A DNA stretch of 11,509 nucleotides from an uncultured Flavobacteriaceae bacterium. Lineage in GTDB: Bacteria; Bacteroidota; Bacteroidia; Flavobacteriales; Flavobacteriaceae. Location of the stretch: the NCBI GenBank assembly GCA_938018045.1, contig CALIIP010000253.1, positions 1-11,509 on the forward strand, given 5' to 3'. Shown here piece after piece: positions 1-5,751 of the stretch (positions within the stretch are counted from its first letter, which is position 1; every line of letters starts with the position of its first letter). The position numbers and the translations under genes are program-made. The notes below the pieces were generated by a model that had not been told where the DNA came from, did not search any database, and saw only the letters and a program-made list of their open reading frames with translations.

Positions 1-26
1 ATGTAAATTGTAACAAAAAATAAATT

Positions 27-296
27 ATGGCAAGTAAGAAAAAAATACTTAAAAAAATACGAATTGTATTAACTGGGAATTTTGAAAAACCTGAAGATGC
101 TTTCAATTTTTTTGATAAAAATAGTGATGGCGCTTTATCAAAAGATGAAATTGTTGCGTTATTAAAAGAAGCTGAAATCAGCGGGTTTTTAAGAGGCATT
201 GTTGCTTCTTCATTAATCGGAGGTTATGACTTTGACAATAACGATAAAGTTGATTGGAAAGAGTTTAAGCAAGCGCTTAGCGAATTAGAGGCTTAA
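27..296 (+). CDS. Small EF-hand calcium-binding protein
   Basis: An 89-residue soluble protein with a very basic N-terminus (MASKKKILKK) and two EF-hand loops. Loop 1 spans residues 30-41 (DKNSDGALSKDE), with D30, N32, D34, S38 and E41 in the ligand positions. Loop 2 spans 68-79, with D68, D70, N72, D76 and the bidentate E79. Both have the acidic position 12 expected of working loops, so calcium binding is likely; loop 2 lacks the usual Gly at position 6. There is no signal peptide or membrane segment, so it should be cytoplasmic. Its role is unknown: sensor, buffer or partner of another protein are all possible. The start at 27 is the only ATG before loop 1 in this frame. The gene ends tail to tail on the XrtF-associated gene, sharing a TTAA that encodes both stop codons. 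Confidence 0.85.
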   Translation: MASKKKILKKIRIVLTGNFEKPEDAFNFFDKNSDGALSKDEIVALLKEAEISGFLRGIVASSLIGGYDFDNNDKVDWKEFKQALSELEA

Positions 297-724
297 ATTA
301 TAACTTTCTTCTGATAGTAAAATGCTGGTAAAAGTACTAGTAAAAAAATTGGGTGTATCAGCATTCTTCTAACATAGAATGCTAGTAAATATCCACTAGA
401 AAATGACGTTTCTAGGAGTAACAGATACACTCCAGAAAGAACAATAAACGCGATTAAATAAAATTTTATCGATAATAAAATTAATGATTTTTTTTGAAAA
501 AATAAATATATTATTGCAAGTGAAATAAGCGTATTTAACATATATCTAAAAATCAAACTTAAAAATAGTTTTGGTGTTTCAAATATTGGAAAAGCACTTG
601 TTAGGTAGTCATTTTTAAAGAACGCTATAAAAGGATCATAAAATAGTGATGATTGAAAAGCACGAACTAATATCAGAACTAAAAAAAGTACTACAATTAA
701 TCCTATTCTGATTCCTTTTCCCAT
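293..724 (-). CDS. Exosortase F system-associated membrane protein
   Basis: A 143-residue hydrophobic protein with about four predicted membrane segments: roughly residues 7-22, 53-75, 80-103 and 121-138. Between the first two is a short polar stretch with FYDPF and a DY pair. Small proteins of this kind sit directly after the xrtF exosortase gene in Flavobacteriia and are named only by that association; their biochemical role is not known. Here the context matches: its ATG (724-722) overlaps the xrtF stop codon by one base (TAATG), which implies translational coupling in one operon. I recognised it by position, length and hydrophobic pattern, not by catalytic motifs, of which I see none. It probably assists or stabilises the exosortase in the inner membrane (inference). 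Confidence 0.8.
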   Translation of the reverse strand: MGKGIRIGLIVVLFLVLILVRAFQSSLFYDPFIAFFKNDYLTSAFPIFETPKLFLSLIFRYMLNTLISLAIIYLFFQKKSLILLSIKFYLIAFIVLSGVYLLLLETSFSSGYLLAFYVRRMLIHPIFLLVLLPAFYYQKKVII

Positions 725-1263
725 TATTTCTTATTGATTGTTGCAAATTTATTAACCCAAACAATCCATAATAAAAATACCATTCCATAAATAACTGCAG
801 GAAAAAACAATGAATGCATTATTTCTTGGTATTCTGGACGGTGATAAATTATTAGTGACAATGCAACAATTCTAAAAATATTGGTCGCATAAATCAATAT
901 CAATCCAAAAAGACCATATAAAATCGTAGCTTTTACACTTCCAGAAAACGCAATAATAAATGCCAAAAACAAAATCATAATACTTATACTCGTGCAGCCT
1001 TCTACAATCCTAACAACATACTTTTCATTGACCATAAACATAAAAGAAAGTTCTTGATAATTTTGATCTGTATAGATGTCATAACCAAACCATTCTGCCA
1101 CTATTTCTGAATGATCTGTCACCATTTTTGTTACAGGCGAACAAGAAAAAATAGTCTCTTTTTGCTGTGTGCTTTTTAAATAAAAGGAGTACAAGCCTGT
1201 AAGTGAAAAGTACACTACAAAAAATTTGACCAAAAATTGTATGACAACTTTATTTTTTTTCAA
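724..1263 (-). CDS. xrtF: Exosortase family protein XrtF (probable TTG start)
   Basis: Integral-membrane cysteine protease/transpeptidase of the exosortase/archaeosortase family, which process C-terminal sorting signals of exported proteins at the inner membrane. The family triad is visible: Cys in VEGCTSISIM (C90 in the proposed 179-residue protein), Arg in NIFRIVAL (R131) and His in EIMHSLFF (H150), set among hydrophobic segments. An in-frame ATG at 1335 would give 203 residues, but its first 24 residues look unlike the family and would overlap the coding start of the divergent GAF gene. A TTG at 1263-1261 gives an N-terminus (MKKNKVVIQF) leading straight into the first membrane helix, and lies about 24 bases from a minus-strand -7 box at 1294-1287. 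I prefer the TTG on that basis. The sorting target is not visible here: no PEP-CTERM-like tripartite tail occurs in the window. Confidence 0.85.
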   Translation of the reverse strand: MKKNKVVIQFLVKFFVVYFSLTGLYSFYLKSTQQKETIFSCSPVTKMVTDHSEIVAEWFGYDIYTDQNYQELSFMFMVNEKYVVRIVEGCTSISIMILFLAFIIAFSGSVKATILYGLFGLILIYATNIFRIVALSLIIYHRPEYQEIMHSLFFPAVIYGMVFLLWIVWVNKFATINKK

Positions 1264-1275
1264 CGAAAAAGTTTT

Positions 1276-1283
1276 TAATTTTG
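1276..1283 (+). promoter_or_regulatory. Putative -7 box for the GAF-domain gene
   Basis: TAATTTTG fits the Bacteroidota -7 consensus TANNTTTG and lies 20 bases before the ATG at 1304. No TTG -33 element is present at normal spacing; that position is a run of T. It supports the ATG at 1304 over an upstream one at 1226. Confidence 0.5.
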
Positions 1284-1286
1284 CTT

Positions 1287-1294
1287 CAAATTTA
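1287..1294 (-). promoter_or_regulatory. Putative -7 box for the xrtF operon
   Basis: On the minus strand this reads TAAATTTG, an exact match to TANNTTTG. Transcription would begin near 1281, about 18 bases before the TTG codon at 1263. A clear -33 TTG at proper distance is not seen. The box is 3 bases from the oppositely oriented -7 box of the GAF gene, so two polymerases could not occupy both at once. Confidence 0.45.
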
Positions 1295-1303
1295 AACAAA
1301 CAA

Positions 1304-1756
1304 ATGCAAATCGACTTCTTAAAAAACAAAATCATATCAATTATTGATACTACTTCATCAAAAGAAAAGACCTTACAATCTATTTGTGATTTTTTAAAGC
1401 AAGAAATCGATTACTATGATTGGGTTGGTTTTTACTTTAAAAACGGAGATAAAGAAGAATTAAAATTAGCGGAGTTTGCAGGAGAACCAACCGAACACAC
1501 TATCATTCCTTTCGGAAAAGGAATTTGTGGTCAAGTTGCTGTGAGCAACGAAAACTTTGTTGTGCAAGATGTTACTGAGCAAGACAACTACATTTCTTGT
1601 GGCTGGAAAATAAAATCAGAAATTGTAATTCCGATATTTAAAAACAATGAAAATATTGGTCAAATTGATATTGATTCTCACACAATAAATCCGTTTACAG
1701 AATCTGACGAAGTACTTTTAGAATACGTTTGTGAACAAGTTGCCAAAATTGTTTAA
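1304..1756 (+). CDS. GAF-domain protein, free methionine-(R)-sulfoxide reductase-like
   Basis: A 150-residue single GAF domain resembling the free methionine-(R)-sulfoxide reductase family (E. coli YebR/MsrC type). Matching stretches are DWVGFYF (39-45), PFGKGICGQVA (69-79), NYISCGWKIKSEIVIPI (95-111) and IGQIDIDSHTINPFTESD (118-135). C75 and C99 align with two of the three redox cysteines of that family, the second being the catalytic one. The third, a little before the GKG motif, is replaced by the polar stretch GEPTEHT, so the recycling step may differ, or the protein may be a sensor rather than an enzyme. It is cytoplasmic, with no signal peptide. The ATG at 1304 is preferred because a -7 box precedes it and homologues begin just before this helix; starting at 1226 would add 26 unfamiliar residues. 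Confidence 0.8.
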   Translation: MQIDFLKNKIISIIDTTSSKEKTLQSICDFLKQEIDYYDWVGFYFKNGDKEELKLAEFAGEPTEHTIIPFGKGICGQVAVSNENFVVQDVTEQDNYISCGWKIKSEIVIPIFKNNENIGQIDIDSHTINPFTESDEVLLEYVCEQVAKIV

Positions 1757-1771
1757 AAGTTCGTTTTTTAT

Positions 1772-1788
1772 TTAGCCACTAAGGCTAA
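1772..1788 (+). terminator. Weak stem-loop after the GAF gene
   Basis: TTAGCC-ACTAA-GGCTAA forms a 6-base-pair stem with a 5-base loop, followed by TTGCTTTT, starting 16 bases after the GAF stop codon. It could end the GAF transcript before purH. The U-tract is interrupted, so this is only a possible terminator. Confidence 0.35.
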
Positions 1789-1798
1789 TTGCTTTTAG

Positions 1799-1806
1799 TA
1801 ATTTTG
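1799..1806 (+). promoter_or_regulatory. Putative -7 box for purH
   Basis: TAATTTTG matches TANNTTTG and lies 22 bases before the purH ATG. No -33 TTG is present at good spacing. A small inverted repeat TGTGG-GAAA-CCACA (1805-1818) overlaps the box and the likely transcription start, so it would sit in DNA rather than fully in the leader RNA and might be a protein-binding site. Confidence 0.45.
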
Positions 1807-1828
1807 TGGGAAACCACACAACTCACAA

Positions 1829-3361
1829 ATGAGCACTTCAAAAAAAGCAAAATCAGCACTTATTTCAGTATTTCACAAAGATGGATTGGCGCCAATCGCT
1901 AAAAAATTAGACGAACTTGGAATCACAATTTATTCAACTGGCGGAACAGAAAAATTTATCACAGAATTAGGTATAAATGTAATTCCTGTTGAAGATTTAA
2001 CTTCGTATCCTTCTATTCTTGGTGGACGCGTAAAAACATTACATCCAAAAGTTTTTGGAGGAATTCTTACAAGACGTGATAATGAAAGTGATGTTTCGCA
2101 AATCAAAGAATTTGAAATTCCAGAAATAGATATTGTGATTGTTGACTTGTATCCGTTTGAAAAAACAGTTGAAAGTGGTGCTCCAGAACAAGATATTATT
2201 GAAAAAATTGATATTGGCGGAATTTCTTTAATTCGCGCTGCTGCAAAAAACTTTAAAGACGTTATTTGTGTTTCTTCGGTAAGTGATTACTCTGAGTTTC
2301 TTCAATTAATTTCTGATGGAAATGGAAGTACAACTTTAGCAGATAGAAAAAGATTTGCCGCAAAAACTTTTAATATTTCATCTCATTATGACAGTGCAAT
2401 ATTCAATTATTTTAACAGTAATCATGAAATTGCTAGTTTAAAAATAAGCGAACAACAAGGACAAGTACTTCGCTATGGAGAAAATCCTCATCAAAAAGGA
2501 TTTTTCTTTGGAGATTTAGATAAAATGTTTGATAAACTTCACGGTAAAGAACTATCATACAACAATTTATTAGATGTTGATGCAGCTGTAAACTTAATGT
2601 CAGAATTTAAAAATGAAGCGCCAACATTTGCAATACTTAAGCACAATAATGCTTGTGGTTTGGCTCAAAGAGATACCGTCTATCAAGCTTATGTTGATGC
2701 ACTTGCTGGTGATCCAACATCGGCATTTGGAGGGATTTTAATATCTAATGTTGAAATAGATGCAAAAACCGCAACAGAGATTCATCAATTGTTTTGTGAA
2801 GTTGTAATTGCTCCTTCTTTTTCTGATGAAGCATTAGAAATATTAAAAGGAAAAAAACACAGAAGAATATTATTACAAAAAGACATTGAATTACCTAAAA
2901 CCACAGTTAGAACTTGTTTAAATGGAGCATTGGTTCAAGACAAAGATTTTAAAACAGATGTTTTAGAAGATTTAACATATGTAACCAACAATAAACCATC
3001 AGAAAGTGAGTTAAAAGATTTATTGTTTGCATCTAAACTTTGTAAACACACCAAGTCAAATACTATTGTTCTTGTAAAAAACCAACAGTTATGCGCAAGC
3101 GGAACTGGTCAAACAAGTCGCGTTGATGCATTAAATCAATCTATTGCAAAAGCCAATCATTTCAATTTTGATTTAAATGGTGCAGTAATGGCAAGTGATG
3201 CATTTTTCCCTTTTCCTGATTGTGTAGAAATTGCTGATAATGCGGGAATTAAAAGTGTTATTCAGCCAGGAGGTTCAATAAAAGATCAATTATCAATCGA
3301 TTATTGCAATGAAAATAAAATAGCAATGGTAATGACTGGAACTAGGCATTTTAAACATTAA
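1829..3361 (+). CDS. purH: Bifunctional AICAR formyltransferase / IMP cyclohydrolase
   Basis: PurH carries out the last two steps of de novo purine synthesis: formylation of AICAR with 10-formyl-tetrahydrofolate to FAICAR, then ring closure to IMP, in the cytoplasm. At 510 residues it is full length. The N-terminal cyclohydrolase (MGS-like) domain shows STGGT (36-40), GGRVKTLHPKVFGGIL (65-80), DLYPF (106-110) and IDIGGISLIRAAAKN (127-141). The transformylase domain shows RYGENPHQ (about 215-222), LSYNNLLDVDAA, the catalytic Lys-His pair in AILKHNNACG (K271, H272), DPTSAFGGI, GTGQTSRVDA and a conserved end with PGGSIKD and TGTRHFKH. It is the first gene of a co-oriented run with the mre cluster, but mreB, 40 bases downstream, has its own -7 box. 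No purine riboswitch was seen in the short leader. Confidence 0.98.
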   Translation: MSTSKKAKSALISVFHKDGLAPIAKKLDELGITIYSTGGTEKFITELGINVIPVEDLTSYPSILGGRVKTLHPKVFGGILTRRDNESDVSQIKEFEIPEIDIVIVDLYPFEKTVESGAPEQDIIEKIDIGGISLIRAAAKNFKDVICVSSVSDYSEFLQLISDGNGSTTLADRKRFAAKTFNISSHYDSAIFNYFNSNHEIASLKISEQQGQVLRYGENPHQKGFFFGDLDKMFDKLHGKELSYNNLLDVDAAVNLMSEFKNEAPTFAILKHNNACGLAQRDTVYQAYVDALAGDPTSAFGGILISNVEIDAKTATEIHQLFCEVVIAPSFSDEALEILKGKKHRRILLQKDIELPKTTVRTCLNGALVQDKDFKTDVLEDLTYVTNNKPSESELKDLLFASKLCKHTKSNTIVLVKNQQLCASGTGQTSRVDALNQSIAKANHFNFDLNGAVMASDAFFPFPDCVEIADNAGIKSVIQPGGSIKDQLSIDYCNENKIAMVMTGTRHFKH

Positions 3362-3366
3362 TTTAT

Positions 3367-3374
3367 TACATTTG
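3367..3374 (+). promoter_or_regulatory. Putative -7 box for mreB
   Basis: TACATTTG, an exact match to TANNTTTG, begins 6 bases after the purH stop and ends 27 bases before the mreB ATG. No clear -33 TTG is seen. It would let the cell-shape genes be transcribed apart from purH. Confidence 0.45.
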
Positions 3375-3401
3375 TAATCAATCCAAATAAATAGTAGGAA
3401 T

Positions 3402-4430
3402 ATGGGATTTTTTGACTTCATGACAGAAGAAATTGCTATCGATTTAGGTACAGCAAATACACTTATCATTCACGATGGAAAAGTAATTGTAGATGAGCCT
3501 TCAATTGTTGCAATTAACCGCCTTACTGGAAAAATTATTGCAACTGGAAAGAAAGCCAGTTTAATGCAAGGGAAGACTCATGAAAACATTAAAACTGTTA
3601 GACCACTAAAAGATGGTGTAATTGCTGATTTTGAGGCTTCAGAATTGATGATCAAGGAGTTTATCAAGAATATTCCAACAATAAAAAATAAATTTTGGAC
3701 ACCTTCATTAAGAATGGTTGTTTGTATTCCTTCTGGAATTACTGAAGTTGAAAAACGTGCTGTTCGTGATTCATGTGAACACATGAACGCAAAAGAAATA
3801 TATTTAATTCATGAGCCAATGGCTGCGGCAATTGGTATTGGAGTTGACATTACACAGCCAAAAGGAAATATGATTATTGATATTGGTGGTGGAACTACAG
3901 AAATTGCGGTAATTGCTCTTGGCGGAATTGTTTGTGACAAGTCTGTAAAAGTTGCTGGTGATGTTTTTACCAATGATATTGCGTATTATATGCGTACTCA
4001 ACACAACTTATATGTTGGAGAACGTACTGCTGAAAAAATAAAGATTGAAATTGGTGCAGCTACCGAAGATTTAGAAAATCCACCAGAAGATTTACTGGTT
4101 CAGGGTCGAGATTTACTAAGCGGAAAACCAAAACAAGTTCAAGTTTCATACAGAGAAATTGCCAAAGCATTAGACAAATCTATTTTAAGAATTGAAGATG
4201 CTGTTATGGAAACACTTTCTCAAACTCCGCCAGAATTAGCGGCAGATATATACAATACAGGAATCTATCTTGCAGGTGGAGGCTCAATGCTTCGCGGTTT
4301 AGACAAGCGATTATCTCGCAAAACAGATTTACCAGTTTATGTTGCAGAAGATCCTCTACGAGCAGTAGTAAGAGGAACAGGAATGGCATTAAAAGATCTA
4401 GAAAAATATAGCAATGTGCTCCTGAAATAA
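3402..4430 (+). CDS. mreB: Rod shape-determining protein MreB
   Basis: Bacterial actin homologue that forms membrane-associated filaments and directs the elongation machinery. At 342 residues it has the usual length. The actin-fold nucleotide site is intact: phosphate-1 DLGTANT (14-20), the catalytic Glu in HEPMAAA (E139), phosphate-2 DIGGGTTE (160-167) and adenosine loop GIYLAGGGSMLRG (287-299). The amphipathic-type N-terminus (MGFFDFMTEE) fits membrane attachment. The ATG at 3402 follows a -7 box. It leads a cluster with mreC, mreD, mrdA and rodA, which is conserved in Bacteroidota and encodes its direct partners. Confidence 0.98.
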   Translation: MGFFDFMTEEIAIDLGTANTLIIHDGKVIVDEPSIVAINRLTGKIIATGKKASLMQGKTHENIKTVRPLKDGVIADFEASELMIKEFIKNIPTIKNKFWTPSLRMVVCIPSGITEVEKRAVRDSCEHMNAKEIYLIHEPMAAAIGIGVDITQPKGNMIIDIGGGTTEIAVIALGGIVCDKSVKVAGDVFTNDIAYYMRTQHNLYVGERTAEKIKIEIGAATEDLENPPEDLLVQGRDLLSGKPKQVQVSYREIAKALDKSILRIEDAVMETLSQTPPELAADIYNTGIYLAGGGSMLRGLDKRLSRKTDLPVYVAEDPLRAVVRGTGMALKDLEKYSNVLLK

Positions 4431-4447
4431 TATAAAAAGCACATGGC

Positions 4448-5251
4448 ATGAGACAGATCATTAAGTTTCTTGAAAAGTATCGTTACTTTTTACTGTTTAT
4501 CATTTTAGAGTTTATTGCCTTGTCATTTACTATTCAAAGTCATTCTTATCACAGAAGTAAATTTGTCAATTCTGCCAATAGTATTACTGGAGGAATCTAT
4601 GGGAAACTAAATTCTATAAATGAATTTTGGAGTTTAAAGTCTGAAAACCAACGTCTTTTAGAAGAAAATACAAGATTAAAAAACATTCTTTCTCTTGAAC
4701 CTATAGAAATAGATAGCACAAAATATACGAGTAGATATCGCTACTTTTCTGCAAAAATTATTAAGAACGACTATACAAAGCGAAATAATTATTTGCTTAT
4801 AAATAAAGGCTCTAAAAATGGTGTAAAGCCAGAAATGGCAGTAGTTAATAGTAAGGGTATTATTGGTGTTACTAAAAGTGTTTCAAATCATAATACTACA
4901 GTTATTAGCATTCTAAATAAATACTCACAAGTGAATGCAAAACCAAAAAACACAAATCATTTTGGAACACTTTCTTGGAATGGAAAAGATTATAAAACAG
5001 TTCAACTTTTAGACTTGCCAAGACAAGCGCAATTTAAAGTTGGAGATACAATTATTACTGGCGGAAAATCTACAATATTTCCTGAAGGAATTTTAATTGG
5101 TACAATCAAAGATTTTGAAAAAAATGATAATGTTTATAATTTCATAAATATCACATTGTTTAACGATATGAGTTCGTTGAGTAATGTGAACATTATAGCA
5201 AATATTCAAAGAAAAGAAATTCAAGAACTAGAAAATACTAACAATGAATAA
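4448..5251 (+). CDS. mreC: Rod shape-determining protein MreC
   Basis: Bitopic inner-membrane protein that links MreB to the periplasmic side and activates PBP2/RodA. The 267 residues show a short basic cytoplasmic start, one membrane helix (about 12-30), a coiled-coil stretch with ENQRLLEENTRLKNIL (about 58-82) and then the beta-rich periplasmic domain. Family-typical stretches are NYLLINKGSKNGVKPEMAV, GIIGVTKSVS and VGDTIITGGKSTIFPEGILIGTI. It starts 17 bases after mreB. An ATG at 4443 is out of frame and is not the start. Its end overlaps mreD by 8 bases. Confidence 0.95.
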   Translation: MRQIIKFLEKYRYFLLFIILEFIALSFTIQSHSYHRSKFVNSANSITGGIYGKLNSINEFWSLKSENQRLLEENTRLKNILSLEPIEIDSTKYTSRYRYFSAKIIKNDYTKRNNYLLINKGSKNGVKPEMAVVNSKGIIGVTKSVSNHNTTVISILNKYSQVNAKPKNTNHFGTLSWNGKDYKTVQLLDLPRQAQFKVGDTIITGGKSTIFPEGILIGTIKDFEKNDNVYNFINITLFNDMSSLSNVNIIANIQRKEIQELENTNNE

Positions 5252-5750
5252 TAACACTACTAAACATATAATTTGGTTTGTATTATTTGTTCTTTTACAA
5301 GTATTAATTTTTAATAATATTAAACTCTTTGGCTATATAAACCCATACATTTATATTGCTTTTGTTTTCTTTTATCCACTCAAAAAAGAAAAAACCACAT
5401 TCTTATTTCTTAGTTTTTTATTAGGGCTATGTATAGATTTTTTCTCAGATACTGGTGGAATAAATGCTTCAGCAACACTATTCATTGCATATTTTAGACT
5501 TCCAATTTTATCAGCAATATTAAGAAAGAATGATTTTGATTTTTTGCTGTTCAACATTCGTTCTATTTCATTCGGAAAATCGCTTCTATACGTTCTTTCT
5601 CTCACATTTATTCATCATTTAATAATATTTGCGTTAGAATATTTTAATTTAAATGAATTTGGAAGTATTATCAACAAAACAATAATAACTACAATTTTAA
5701 CTGTGTTTTTAATTTTTATCGGCATCATATTATTTACAAAAAAGAGATAA
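5244..5750 (+). CDS. mreD: Rod shape-determining protein MreD
   Basis: Polytopic inner-membrane partner of MreC. The 168 residues carry about five hydrophobic segments: roughly 8-25, 33-45, 51-67, 113-131 and 146-164. They include the family-like GLCIDFFSDTGGINASATLF (61-80) at the end of the third segment. The sequence is poorly conserved in this family, so the call leans on the membrane pattern, that motif and the position between mreC and mrdA. It overlaps mreC by 8 bases (ATGAATAA), and its stop is one base from the mrdA ATG, implying translational coupling on both sides. Confidence 0.92.
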   Translation: MNNNTTKHIIWFVLFVLLQVLIFNNIKLFGYINPYIYIAFVFFYPLKKEKTTFLFLSFLLGLCIDFFSDTGGINASATLFIAYFRLPILSAILRKNDFDFLLFNIRSISFGKSLLYVLSLTFIHHLIIFALEYFNLNEFGSIINKTIITTILTVFLIFIGIILFTKKR

Positions 5751-5751
5751 T

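Noticed and set aside
1..26. ATG at position 1 as a gene start
   Set aside because: It is followed at once by TAA; the 26 bases before the EF-hand gene show no exact TANNTTTG box.
1226..1303. Upstream ATG at 1226 for the GAF gene
   Set aside because: The 26 extra residues precede and span the likely promoter and are unlike homologues; the ATG at 1304 follows a -7 box.
1264..1335. N-terminal extension of xrtF to an ATG at 1335
   Set aside because: The added 24 residues do not look like the family, cover the -7 box for the operon and overlap the GAF coding start.
3578..4004. Two minus-strand open frames of 66-68 codons inside mreB
   Set aside because: They are shadows of a strongly conserved gene, with no recognisable protein features or promoters.
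4204..4461. 85-codon minus-strand frame over the end of mreB and start of mreC
   Set aside because: Its Leu-rich translation arises from antisense of conserved coding sequence; no independent support.
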